Shown piece by piece: positions 25,413 through 34,142 of a stretch of DNA of 64,000 nucleotides (within the stretch, counting starts at the first letter, position 1; every line of letters begins with the position of its first letter). Source of the DNA: Variovorax beijingensis. GTDB lineage: Bacteria; Pseudomonadota; Gammaproteobacteria; Burkholderiales; Burkholderiaceae_C. The DNA lies in NCBI RefSeq assembly GCF_003951285.1, contig NZ_RXFQ01000011.1:1-64000 (forward strand), in the 5' to 3' direction. Below the pieces are notes generated by a model. That model searched no databases. It was given only the letters and a program-made list of their open reading frames with translations, and was not told the origin of the DNA. The translations under genes and the position numbers were made by a program.

Positions 25413-26603
25413 ATGCGCGAAGCCGTCATCGTTTCCACCGCCCGCACCCCGCTCACCAAGGCGCACCGCGGCGAATTCAACATCACCCCGGGCCCCACGC
25501 TGGCGGCCTTCGCGGTCAAGGCCGCGGTCGAGCGCTCCGGCCTGGACTCCGCGCTGATCGAGGACGCGATCCTCGGCTGCGGCTACCCCGAAGGCACGAC
25601 CGGGCGCAACATCGCGCGCCAGGCCATCATCCGCGCGGGCCTGCCGATCAGCATCGCCGGCACCACGGTCAACCGCTTCTGCGCCTCGGGCCTGCAGGCG
25701 ATCGCGATGGCCGCGGGCCGCATCGTGGTGGACGGCGCGCCGGCCATGATCGCCGGCGGCGTCGAGAGCATCTCGCAGATCCGCAGCCGCAGCGCCACCG
25801 ATGCCGGCGACAGCGGCATGGACCCGTGGATCGTCCAGCACAAGCCCGCGCTCTACATGGCGATGATCGAGACCGCCGACATCGTGGCCCAGCGCTACGG
25901 CATCAGCCGCGAGGCGCAGGACCGCTTCTCGGCCGAGAGCCAGCGCAAGACCGAAGAGGCCCAGCTCGCCGGCCGCTACAGGGACGAGATCGTCGCCTGC
26001 ACCACCACCATGGCCGTGACCGACAAGGAGACCAAGGAAGTCAGCTACCGCGAAGTCACCGCCACCGAAGACAACTGCAACCGCCGCGGCACCACCTACG
26101 AGGCGCTCGCCAAGCTCAAGCCCGTGATGGGCGAAGACAAGTTCATCACCGCCGGCAACGCCTCGCAACTGTCGGACGGCGCATCGGCCTGCGTCCTGAT
26201 GGAAGCGAAGGACGCAGAGCGCGCCAACCTCAAGCCGCTGGGCGCCTTCCGCGGCCTTGCGGTGGCGGGCTGCGAACCCGACGAGATGGGCATCGGCCCG
26301 GTGTTCGCGGTGCCCAGGCTGCTCGCGCGCCATGGCCTCAAGGTCGAGGACATCGGCCTGTGGGAACTCAACGAAGCCTTCGCCTCGCAATCGATCTACT
26401 GCCAGGACAAGCTGGGCATTCCATCGGAACTGCTCAACGTGAATGGCGGCGCGATCTCCATCGGCCACCCCTTCGGCATGACCGGCGCGCGCCTCACGGG
26501 CCACGTGCTGATCGAAGGCAGGCGCCGCGGCGCGAAGTACGCGGTGGTCACGATGTGCATTGCCGGCGGCATGGGCGCCGCGGGCCTGTTCGAAATTTAC
26601 TGA
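25413..26603 (+). CDS. Acetyl-CoA acyltransferase (thiolase; PimB-like)
   Basis: A 396-residue thiolase that cleaves 3-ketoacyl-CoA to acetyl-CoA and a shortened acyl-CoA. Nucleophile C90 in VNRFCASGLQAI, catalytic His in SIGHPFGMTGARLTGH and second Cys in VTMCIAGGMGAAG. The length is normal. An AGGAG site lies before ATG 25413. It is 29 bases after the bifunctional enzyme and 10 bases before the acyl-CoA dehydrogenase, so it belongs to the same operon. Confidence 0.92.
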   Translation: MREAVIVSTARTPLTKAHRGEFNITPGPTLAAFAVKAAVERSGLDSALIEDAILGCGYPEGTTGRNIARQAIIRAGLPISIAGTTVNRFCASGLQAIAMAAGRIVVDGAPAMIAGGVESISQIRSRSATDAGDSGMDPWIVQHKPALYMAMIETADIVAQRYGISREAQDRFSAESQRKTEEAQLAGRYRDEIVACTTTMAVTDKETKEVSYREVTATEDNCNRRGTTYEALAKLKPVMGEDKFITAGNASQLSDGASACVLMEAKDAERANLKPLGAFRGLAVAGCEPDEMGIGPVFAVPRLLARHGLKVEDIGLWELNEAFASQSIYCQDKLGIPSELLNVNGGAISIGHPFGMTGARLTGHVLIEGRRRGAKYAVVTMCIAGGMGAAGLFEIY

Positions 26604-26613
26604 GGAGCCTGCG

Positions 26614-27822
26614 ATGGACCTGAACTTCACGACCGAAGAAGAAGCCTTCCGCAGCGAAGTGCGCGCCTTCCTGGCTGCAAAACTGCCGGTGCGGCTGTCC
26701 GAGAAAGTGCGCGGCGGCAAGATCCTCGCCAAGGCCGACATGGAGGAATGGCACGCCATCCTCAACGAGCGCGGCTGGCTCGCGAACCACTGGCCCGAGC
26801 AGTACGGCGGCCCGGGCTGGACGGCGGTGGAGAAGTTCATCTTCGAACACGAATGCGCGCTGGCGTTTGCGCCGCGCATCGTGCCCTTCGGCGTGAACAT
26901 GCTCGGGCCGGTGCTCATCAAGTACGGCAACGAGGCGCAAAAGCGCCACTGGCTGCCGCGCATCCTGAGCGGTGCCGACTGGTGGTGCCAGGGCTATTCG
27001 GAACCCGGCGCGGGCTCCGACCTGGCGGCCGTGAAGACCTCGGCCGTGCGCGGCATCGACGCACAGGGCGACCACTACATCGTGAACGGCCAGAAGACCT
27101 GGACCACGCTGGGCCAGCACGCCAACATGATCTTCTGCCTGGTGCGCACCAACCGCGAGGCGAAGAAGCAGGAAGGCATCAGCTTCCTGCTGATCGACAT
27201 GGCATCGCCCGGCGTGGAAGTGCGTCCGATCATCACGCTCGACGGCGAGCACGAAGTGAACGAGGTGTTCTTCTCCGACGTGCGCGTGCCGGCCGAGAAC
27301 CTCGTCGGCGAGGAGAACAAGGGCTGGACCTGCGCCAAGTACCTCTTGACCTACGAGCGCACCAACATCGCGGGCGTGGGCTTCTCGGTGGCGGCGCTGG
27401 AACAGCTCAAGGGCATTGCGGCCACGCAGACGAAGAACGGCAGGCCGCTCGCCGAAGACCCGGCATTTGCCGCGCGCATGGCGCGTGTCGAGATCGACCT
27501 GGAGAACATGAAGACCACCAACCTGCGCGTGATCGCGGCCGTGGCCGGTGGCGGCGTGCCGGGTGCGGAGAGCTCGATGCTGAAGATCCGCGGCACCGAG
27601 ATCCGGCAGGAGATCTCGTCGCTCGCGCGCCGCGCGATGGGCGTCCATGGCCGCCCCTTTGTCGAGGAAGCGCTGCACGACGGCTTCGACGGCGAGACCT
27701 TCGGCCCGGCCTACGCATCGGCCGCTGCCGCGCGCTACTTCAACAACCGCAAGCTGTCGATCTTCGGCGGCTCGAACGAAATCCAGAAGAACATCATTTC
27801 AAAAATGATTCTGGGCCTTTAA
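26614..27822 (+). CDS. pimC: Acyl-CoA dehydrogenase, pimeloyl-CoA dehydrogenase large-subunit type
   Basis: A 402-residue FAD enzyme introducing the alpha-beta double bond in an acyl-CoA. Family signatures are GYSEPGAGSDLAAVKTSA and the C-terminal FNNRKLSIFGGSNEIQKNII. The usual short-chain catalytic Glu in IYEG is absent (IFGG), but E248 in LLTYERTNIAG sits where isovaleryl-CoA dehydrogenase carries its catalytic Glu. It is followed after 10 bases by a second, shorter dehydrogenase-like subunit, the arrangement of pimC-pimD. The symbol is by resemblance; the real chain length preference is not known. Confidence 0.85.
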   Translation: MDLNFTTEEEAFRSEVRAFLAAKLPVRLSEKVRGGKILAKADMEEWHAILNERGWLANHWPEQYGGPGWTAVEKFIFEHECALAFAPRIVPFGVNMLGPVLIKYGNEAQKRHWLPRILSGADWWCQGYSEPGAGSDLAAVKTSAVRGIDAQGDHYIVNGQKTWTTLGQHANMIFCLVRTNREAKKQEGISFLLIDMASPGVEVRPIITLDGEHEVNEVFFSDVRVPAENLVGEENKGWTCAKYLLTYERTNIAGVGFSVAALEQLKGIAATQTKNGRPLAEDPAFAARMARVEIDLENMKTTNLRVIAAVAGGGVPGAESSMLKIRGTEIRQEISSLARRAMGVHGRPFVEEALHDGFDGETFGPAYASAAAARYFNNRKLSIFGGSNEIQKNIISKMILGL

Positions 27823-27832
27823 AGGAAACGGC

Positions 27833-28975
27833 ATGAACTTCGCACACACCGAAGACCGGCGCATGCTCGCCGACAGCCTGAACCGCTTCATCGCCGAGCA
27901 GTACGCCTTCGACGCGCGCGACCGCATCGCGAAGTCGGCGCACGGCTTCAGCAAGGAGATCTTTCAGCAGTTCGCCGAACTCGGCGTGATCGGCGCGCTG
28001 TTCAGCGAGGCCGACGGCGGCTTTGGCGGCGGCGGCTTCGACATTGCCGTGGTCTTCGAGGCGCTGGGCCGCGGCCTCGTGGTCGAGCCGCTGCTGGGCG
28101 CCGTGATGGTCGGCGAGGCGCTCAGCGCGGCCGGCAGCGATGCGCAGAAGGAGAAGCTTGGCGACATCATCAACGGCATCACGGTCGCGGCCTTTGCACA
28201 TGACGAGGCCGATACGCACTACGAACGCACGCGTGTCTCGACCCGCGCCGAGCGCAGCGGCGACGGCTGGGTGCTCCACGGCGCCAAGGCCGTGGTGCCG
28301 CAAGGCGAGCAGGCCGACCTGTTCCTGGTCTCCGCTCGCACCTCGGGCAGCGTCGACGACGAAGCCGGCATCTCGCTGTTCCTCGTGCCCGCCAGGATCG
28401 CAGGCCTTTCGGTGCGCGGCTGCCCCGCCATCGACGGCGGCCGCGTCGCCGAACTCGCGCTCGATGGCGTGAAGCTCGGCGCCGACGCGCTGCTCGGCAC
28501 CGAAGGCCAGGGCCATGCGACGCTCGAGCGCGCCATCGGCCGCGGCGTGCTCGCGCTGTGCGCCGAGGCGCTCGGTGCGATGGAAGCCGCCAAGACCGCC
28601 ACGCTCGACTACCTGCGCACGCGCAAGCAGTTCGGCACGCTGATCGGCAGCTTCCAGGCGCTGCAGCACCGCATGGCCGACCTGCTGCTCGAGATCGAAC
28701 AGGCCCGCTCGGCCGTGATCAACGCCGCGGCCGCCATCGACGGCGCCGACCGCGTGGCGCGCGAGCGTGCGCTGTCGGCCGCCAAGTTCAGCATCGGCCG
28801 CATCGGCGCGCTGGTGGCCGAGGAGAGCATCCAGATGCACGGCGGCATCGGCATGACGTGGGAGCTGCCGCTGCCGCACTACGCCAAGCGGCTCGTGATG
28901 ATCGACCATCAGCTCGGCGACGAAGACCACCACCTGCAGCGCTACATCGCGCTGGGCAAGGAGACTTTGCAATGA
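27833..28975 (+). CDS. pimD: Acyl-CoA dehydrogenase, pimeloyl-CoA dehydrogenase small-subunit type
   Basis: A 380-residue acyl-CoA dehydrogenase-fold protein, partner of the preceding gene. It has the N-terminal helical domain (DRRMLADSLNRFIAEQYAF), a glycine-rich stretch DGGFGGGGFDIAVVFEALG, TRKQFGTLIGSFQALQHRMADLL, and ends with IQMHGGIGMTWELPLPHYAKR without the IYEG catalytic tail. Such subunits form mixed oligomers with a catalytic partner. Start 10 bases after pimC; its stop overlaps the start of the crotonase gene (ATGA). Confidence 0.85.
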   Translation: MNFAHTEDRRMLADSLNRFIAEQYAFDARDRIAKSAHGFSKEIFQQFAELGVIGALFSEADGGFGGGGFDIAVVFEALGRGLVVEPLLGAVMVGEALSAAGSDAQKEKLGDIINGITVAAFAHDEADTHYERTRVSTRAERSGDGWVLHGAKAVVPQGEQADLFLVSARTSGSVDDEAGISLFLVPARIAGLSVRGCPAIDGGRVAELALDGVKLGADALLGTEGQGHATLERAIGRGVLALCAEALGAMEAAKTATLDYLRTRKQFGTLIGSFQALQHRMADLLLEIEQARSAVINAAAAIDGADRVARERALSAAKFSIGRIGALVAEESIQMHGGIGMTWELPLPHYAKRLVMIDHQLGDEDHHLQRYIALGKETLQ

Positions 28976-29787
28976 GCGAAGAAAAGACCGTTTTGATCTC
29001 GCAGCAGGGCGCGGTCCGCATCCTGACCAACAGCAATCCCGGCGCGCGCAATGCGATCACGCCGACGCTGTATGCGGAACTGAGCGCCGCGCTCGCTGAT
29101 GCGCAGAACGACCCGGAAGTCGGCGCCGTCGTCTTCACCGGCGCGGGCGACTTCTTCTGCTCGGGCGGCGACCTCAACCTGCTGGCCAAGCGCCGCGAAC
29201 TGCCCGAGGCCGAACGCCGCGAAAAGCTCGAAGGCCTGCACGACCTCATCCGCGGCATCCGCGATTTCGGCAAGCCGGTCATCGCTGCCGTCGAAGGCGG
29301 CGCGGCCGGCGCGGGCCTCTCGATGGCGCTGGCCTGCGACATGCTGGTGTCGGCGCGCGACGCGTTCTACACGGTGGCCTACGTCAAGGTCGGCCTCACT
29401 CCCGACGGCGGCGCCACGGCCTTCCTTGCGGAGTTCGTCTCGCGCCAGGTGCTGACCGAGATGTGCCTGACCGGCGACCGCATGACGGCCGAGCGCCTGC
29501 ATGCGCTGGGCGCGGTCAACCGTCTGACCGACAGGGGCGCAGCACTGGCCGAGGCCATCGCGCTCGCGGCCAAGGTGGCTGACGGCCCCGAGCGCGCGAT
29601 CGCACGCATCAAGACGCTGTGCCGCCAGGCGCACCGCGCCACGCTCGAGCAGCAGCTCGATGCCGAGGCCGTGTACATGGTCGAGTCGCAGGCCGATGCC
29701 GAGGCGGCCGAAGGCATCGGCGCCTTCCTCGGCAAGCGCCGCGCCGACTTCGTCGCGCTGCGCCGCCAGAAGCCGGACGCGTCCTGA
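28972..29787 (+). CDS. Enoyl-CoA hydratase/isomerase (PaaG-like crotonase)
   Basis: A 271-residue crotonase. The oxyanion-hole loop is FFCSGGDLNLLA and the second loop is GGAAGAGLSMALACDM. The first classical Glu is missing: the aligned stretch is AYVKVGLTPDGGATAF, with D145 in the position used by PaaG-type isomerases. The second Glu is kept in VLTEMCLTGDRM. This points to double-bond isomerisation or a variant hydration rather than ordinary hydratase activity, which the first gene of the operon already provides. Translationally coupled to pimD by a four-base overlap, and followed by a terminator-like hairpin. Confidence 0.85.
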   Translation: MSEEKTVLISQQGAVRILTNSNPGARNAITPTLYAELSAALADAQNDPEVGAVVFTGAGDFFCSGGDLNLLAKRRELPEAERREKLEGLHDLIRGIRDFGKPVIAAVEGGAAGAGLSMALACDMLVSARDAFYTVAYVKVGLTPDGGATAFLAEFVSRQVLTEMCLTGDRMTAERLHALGAVNRLTDRGAALAEAIALAAKVADGPERAIARIKTLCRQAHRATLEQQLDAEAVYMVESQADAEAAEGIGAFLGKRRADFVALRRQKPDAS

Positions 29788-29798
29788 CGCGCGTCGTG

Positions 29799-29830
29799 CC
29801 CCGCCCTCGCATGCGGACGCGGGGGTTTTT
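29799..29830 (+). terminator. Terminator-like hairpin inside the catabolic operon
   Basis: Stem CCCCGC (29799-29804) with GCGGGG (29819-29824) and a 14-base loop that itself contains the palindrome CGCATGCG, followed by GTTTTTCGTTTT. It has the shape of an intrinsic terminator, only 22 bases before the CoA-transferase start. It probably reduces rather than stops transcription into the second half of the cluster. Confidence 0.55.
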
Positions 29831-29851
29831 CGTTTTCCTGGAGTTGCCCTC

Positions 29852-31060
29852 ATGCCCATGCTGAATTCCTCGCTGCCGCTGGCCGGCGTGCGCGTCCTCG
29901 ATCTGTCCCGCATCCTCGCGGGCCCCTGGTGCGGCATGGTGCTGGCCGACATGGGCGCCGAGGTCATCAAGGTCGAGCACCCGGGCCGCGGCGACGACAC
30001 GCGCGACTGGGGCCTGCGCGTCGGCAAGACCGAGACCGCCTACTTCAACAGCGTGAACCGCAACAAGCGCTCGGTCACGCTCGACCTGCAGACGCCCGAG
30101 GGCCAGCAGATCGCACGCGACCTCGCGAAGCAGTGCGACGTGGTGATCCAGAACTTCAAGTTCGGCGGCATCGACAAGCTGGGCCTGGGCTACGAACAGC
30201 TCAGCAAGGAGCAGCCGGGGCTCATCTACTGCTCGATCTCGGGCTACGACCGCACCGGCCCCGAGGCCGCGCGCCCCGGCTACGACCTCGTGGTGCAGGG
30301 CGAGGCCGGGCTGATGGCGCTCAACGGCGAAGCCAGCCAGCCGCCGCTGAAGTTCGGCGTGGCCATGGTCGACCTGTTCACCGGCATGTACTCGGCACAG
30401 GCCGTGCTCGCGGCGCTCTACCAGCGCGAGAAGACCGGCAAGGGCCGGCATGTGGAGATGGCTCTGTTCGACTGCGGCCTGATGATCACGGCCTACTACG
30501 GCCTCGAGGCGCTGCTGATGGGCGAGGACCCGCCGCGCTACGGCAACTCGCATCCGTCGATCGTGCCCTATGGCGTGTTCGATGCGGCCGACGGCCCGCT
30601 CGTGATCACCGTGGGCAACAACGCGCAGTTCGCGCGCTTCTGCACCGAGGTGATCGAGCGGCCCGACCTCGCGGCCGACGAGCGCTTCAAGACCAACATC
30701 CTGCGCTCGGCGAACCGCGCGGTGCTGCTGCCCGAGCTGCACGCCGAGCTCGCCAAGCGCCAGCGCGCCGACCTGCTGGCCAGGCTCAGCGCCTCGGGCA
30801 TTCCCTGCGGCGAGGTGCTGGGCCTGCTCGAAGCGCTCAACTCCAGGCGCGCGGCCGATGCCGGCCTCGTCACCGAGCAGCCGCATCCGGTGGCCGGCAA
30901 GGTCAACGTGCTGGCGCCGCCCTACCGCTTCGACGGCGAACGCCTGCCCGTGCGCAGCGCGCCGCCGCAGCTGGGCGAAGGCACGCACGAGGTGCTGCAG
31001 TCCCTGCTCGGCCTGTCGAACGACCGGCTCGCGCAGCTGAAAACCAGCGGCGTCGTCTGA
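29852..31060 (+). CDS. CaiB/BaiF-family CoA-transferase
   Basis: A 402-residue class III CoA-transferase, which moves CoA between carboxylic acids. It starts with the family signature AGVRVLDLSRILAGPWCGMVLADMGAEVIKVEHP spread over residues 11-44. The catalytic Asp is in GYDLVVQGEAGLMALNG. SVNRNKRSVTLDL and HVEMALFDCGLMITAYYG are also typical. It provides an alternative route of substrate activation beside the AMP-forming ligase two genes downstream. Lies just after the internal terminator-like hairpin. Confidence 0.9.
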   Translation: MPMLNSSLPLAGVRVLDLSRILAGPWCGMVLADMGAEVIKVEHPGRGDDTRDWGLRVGKTETAYFNSVNRNKRSVTLDLQTPEGQQIARDLAKQCDVVIQNFKFGGIDKLGLGYEQLSKEQPGLIYCSISGYDRTGPEAARPGYDLVVQGEAGLMALNGEASQPPLKFGVAMVDLFTGMYSAQAVLAALYQREKTGKGRHVEMALFDCGLMITAYYGLEALLMGEDPPRYGNSHPSIVPYGVFDAADGPLVITVGNNAQFARFCTEVIERPDLAADERFKTNILRSANRAVLLPELHAELAKRQRADLLARLSASGIPCGEVLGLLEALNSRRAADAGLVTEQPHPVAGKVNVLAPPYRFDGERLPVRSAPPQLGEGTHEVLQSLLGLSNDRLAQLKTSGVV

Positions 31061-31093
31061 AGGCGCCCATCTTCCGATCTCTCGAACAAGTCC

Positions 31094-32092
31094 ATGGCCT
31101 TTCCTTCTTCCCGCTCCCTTCGCAACCCCGCACGCCGCGCGCTCCTCGCGCTGGCCCTTCCGCTCGTGGCCGGCGCCGCCTTCGCGCAGGCCTGGCCGGC
31201 CAAGCCGATCACCTTCGTCGTACCCTTTCCGCCCGGCGGCCCGACCGACGTCGCCACGCGCATCGTGGCGCAGAAGATGTCGCAGGGCCTGAAGCAGAAC
31301 ATCCTCGTCGACAACCGCAGCGGCGCCTCGGGCACCATCGGCGCGGCGGTGGCCGCCAAGGCCGCGCCCGACGGCTACACCTTCGTGATGCTGGCCACGC
31401 CCACGCTGCTGGCCGCGCACCTGTACGGCCAGACGCCCTACGACATCTTCAAGAGCTTCACGCCCGTGGGCACGGTGTACGACCTGCCGATCGTGATGGT
31501 GGTGAACCCGAAGGCGCTGCCCGGCGTGAACGGCCTGCAGGAGCTGATCGCCAAGGCCAAGGCCGAGGGCGGCAAGCTCAACTACACGACCGCCGGCGCG
31601 GGCAGCTTCGGCCACCTGACGACCGAGCAGCTCAAGAACATCGGCAAGTTCGAGATGCAGCACGTGCCCTACCGCGGCAGCGCACCGGCCGTGACCGACC
31701 TGATCGGCGGGCAGGTGCCCGCGATGTTCTCGGACCTGGTGGCGGTAATGCCGCACATCCGCTCGGGCGCGCTGCGCGCCATCGCGGTCGGCTCGGGCAA
31801 GCGCGTGAGCCTGCTGCCCGACGTGAAGACCGTCGCCGAGCAGGGCTTCCCGGGCTTCGACGCGACCTCGTGGGGCGGCCTGCTGGCACCGGCGGGCACG
31901 CCCAAGGACGTGGTCGATCGCATGAGCGCCGAGCTGAAGACCGCGCTCGCCGACAAGGAAGTGCAGGACAAGCTCGAGGGCGTCGGCTCCTTCGCGGCCT
32001 ACCGCACGGGCGAGCAGACCGGCGTGCGCATGCGCCAGGATTTCGAGCGCTGGGGCAAGGTCATTCGCGACAACAAGATCACGAACCAGTAG
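31094..32092 (+). CDS. Bug/TctC-family binding protein (first of two in the cluster)
   Basis: A 332-residue periplasmic binding protein. Signal peptide to about residue 33 (GAAFA|QAWPAKPI). The Bug domain is clear: VVPFPPGGPTDVATRIVA, DNRSGASGTIGAAVAAKAAPDGYTF split across residues 75-100, and MQHVPYRGSAPAVTDLIGGQ. No TctA or TctB gene is in the cluster. It may deliver ligand to a distant transporter, or serve as a sensor. Its placement between a CoA-transferase and an acyl-CoA ligase points to a carboxylate ligand. Confidence 0.9.
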   Translation: MAFPSSRSLRNPARRALLALALPLVAGAAFAQAWPAKPITFVVPFPPGGPTDVATRIVAQKMSQGLKQNILVDNRSGASGTIGAAVAAKAAPDGYTFVMLATPTLLAAHLYGQTPYDIFKSFTPVGTVYDLPIVMVVNPKALPGVNGLQELIAKAKAEGGKLNYTTAGAGSFGHLTTEQLKNIGKFEMQHVPYRGSAPAVTDLIGGQVPAMFSDLVAVMPHIRSGALRAIAVGSGKRVSLLPDVKTVAEQGFPGFDATSWGGLLAPAGTPKDVVDRMSAELKTALADKEVQDKLEGVGSFAAYRTGEQTGVRMRQDFERWGKVIRDNKITNQ

Positions 32093-32143
32093 AACAGCGC
32101 TTCGTACGCAGCCGGCAAGACAACAATATCCAGGAGACACGCC

Positions 32144-34087
32144 ATGGCAGACAGCAAGAAGACGAACGCGGCCGGCGCACCCTTTCGCCCGACGCTCCCG
32201 GTCCGCAGCCTTGCCGACATCCGCAAGCTCGAGGAGACGCCTCTCGAGCAGGCGCTGACGGTCCGCAGCACCTACGAGATCTTCCGCAACGCGGGCGCGG
32301 CCTTCGGCGGCAAGACCGCGCTGACCTTCCTGCGCACCGGCAACCCGGCCGACGCGCCGATCCGCTGGTCGTACGCCGGGCTGCTCGCGCGCATCCACCA
32401 GACCGCGAACATGCTGCACGCGATGGGCGTGGGCCCGCAGGATGCGGTGGCGGTGCTGCTGCCGGGCTGCCTCGAATACCACCTCGCGCTCTGGGGCGGC
32501 GAGGCGGCGGGCATCGTGCAGCCGCTCAATCCACTGCTGACCGACGAGAAGCTGGTGGCGCTGATGACCGCCGGCCGCGCCAAGGTGCTGATCGCCTACG
32601 GCTCCGACAGCGAATCGGGCATGTGGTCGAAGGCGATGCGCCTGCGCGGCCAGGTGCCCACGCTCACCACGGTGCTGCGCGTGGCGCCACATGACGAGGC
32701 GCCGGGCGCCGCGGGTGCATTGCCCGAAGGGGTGGCCGACTTCGACGCGCTGCGCGCTGCGCAACCCAGCGACCACCTCGTGAGCGGCCGCGACATCGCG
32801 CCCACCGACATCGCCGCCTACTTCCACACCGGCGGCACCACCGGCGCGCCGAAGCTCGCGCGCCACAGCCACGGCGCGCAGGTGTTCACGGCCTGGGCCA
32901 GCGTGCAGGTCGCGGGCATGAACGAACAGGGCATCTCGATCAACGGCTATCCGCTGTTCCACGTGGCGGGCGTGCTGCCGGCCTCGCTCGCCTCGCTCTC
33001 GGCGGGCATGGAAGTGATCATTCCGACCACCTCGCTGCTGCGCAACAAGGAGGTGCTCGCCAACTACTGGAAGCTGGTCGAGAAGTACCGGCCGACCTCG
33101 CTCTCGGCCGTGCCGACGGTGCTTGCGGCGCTGGCGAACGTGCCGCTGGACGGTGCCGACATCTCGTCGATCGGCTACTGCCGCACGGGCGCCGCCGTGC
33201 TCTCGCCCGAGCTGGCCGCGCGCTTCGAGCGCCTGTTCGGCCTGCATGTGCACGAGAGCCTGGGCATGACCGAGATGGCCGGCATCTCGACCATCACGCC
33301 GCCGGGCGTGGACGGGCCCGCGGGCTGCGTCGGTTTTCCGCTGCCCTACATGCGGATGCGCATCGTGGCGCTCGACGAGAGCGGTAACGCCAGCGACCGC
33401 GAACTGCCGCCCGGCGAGCAGGGCATGGTGCTGTTCAAGTCGCCCAACCTGTTCTCGGGCTTTGTCGATCCGGCCGACAACGCCAAGGCCTTCACCGCCG
33501 ACGGCTGGCTCGCGACCGGCGACCTGGGCTGGATCGACGGCGACGGCAGGCTCAACCTCAGCGGCCGCTCGAAGGACCTGATCATCCGCAGCGGCCACAA
33601 CATCGACCCCAAGGTGATCGAGGACGCGCTGGGCGCGCATCCCGCGGTGCAGCTGTGCGCCGCGGTGGGTGCGCCCGATGCCTATGCGGGCGAGCTGCCG
33701 GTGGTCTTCGCCACGCTGGTGCCGGGCGCCTCGGCCACCGAGGACGAACTCCTGGCCTTCACCGCCGCGCGCGTCGACGAGGCGCCCGCCAAGCCCCGCT
33801 CGGTGACCGTCATCGAGCACATGCCGATGACCAACGTCGGCAAGATCTACAAGCCCGAGCTGCGTGCCATGGCCGCGAGCCGCGTGGTGGCAGCCACGGT
33901 GGCGCAGGTGTGCGGCGAGCTCGGCGTGGCGCCGGCCGCCCGGCCGCGCGTGCGCAGCGAGGGCGAAAGCCTGGTGCAGGTGCGCATCGATGCCGCGGCC
34001 GCCGGCGCGCTCGCGGCGCCGCTGCAGGCGCGGATCCGCACGGCGCTCGAGGCGCTTCCCTTCAAGACGCAGGTGCTGGCCGAATAG
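32144..34087 (+). CDS. AMP-forming acyl-CoA synthetase
   Basis: A 647-residue ANL-superfamily ligase activating a carboxylic acid to its CoA ester through an acyl-adenylate. P-loop: YFHTGGTTGAPKLARHSH (about residues 226-243). ATP-binding motif HESLGMTEMAG, hinge region WLATGDLGWIDGDGRLNLSG and SKDLIIRSGHNIDP, and the C-terminal catalytic lysine in MTNVGKIYKPEL. An unusual tail of about 80 residues follows the last motif. The pim cluster of R. palustris has a ligase of this class for dicarboxylates; here the substrate is inferred only from context. AGGAG lies upstream of ATG 32144. Confidence 0.9.
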   Translation: MADSKKTNAAGAPFRPTLPVRSLADIRKLEETPLEQALTVRSTYEIFRNAGAAFGGKTALTFLRTGNPADAPIRWSYAGLLARIHQTANMLHAMGVGPQDAVAVLLPGCLEYHLALWGGEAAGIVQPLNPLLTDEKLVALMTAGRAKVLIAYGSDSESGMWSKAMRLRGQVPTLTTVLRVAPHDEAPGAAGALPEGVADFDALRAAQPSDHLVSGRDIAPTDIAAYFHTGGTTGAPKLARHSHGAQVFTAWASVQVAGMNEQGISINGYPLFHVAGVLPASLASLSAGMEVIIPTTSLLRNKEVLANYWKLVEKYRPTSLSAVPTVLAALANVPLDGADISSIGYCRTGAAVLSPELAARFERLFGLHVHESLGMTEMAGISTITPPGVDGPAGCVGFPLPYMRMRIVALDESGNASDRELPPGEQGMVLFKSPNLFSGFVDPADNAKAFTADGWLATGDLGWIDGDGRLNLSGRSKDLIIRSGHNIDPKVIEDALGAHPAVQLCAAVGAPDAYAGELPVVFATLVPGASATEDELLAFTAARVDEAPAKPRSVTVIEHMPMTNVGKIYKPELRAMAASRVVAATVAQVCGELGVAPAARPRVRSEGESLVQVRIDAAAAGALAAPLQARIRTALEALPFKTQVLAE

Positions 34088-34142
34088 CCGCGCCCCCGTT
34101 TCTTTTTTCGACAGGCAACAACGACAGCTGGAGACATCGAAC

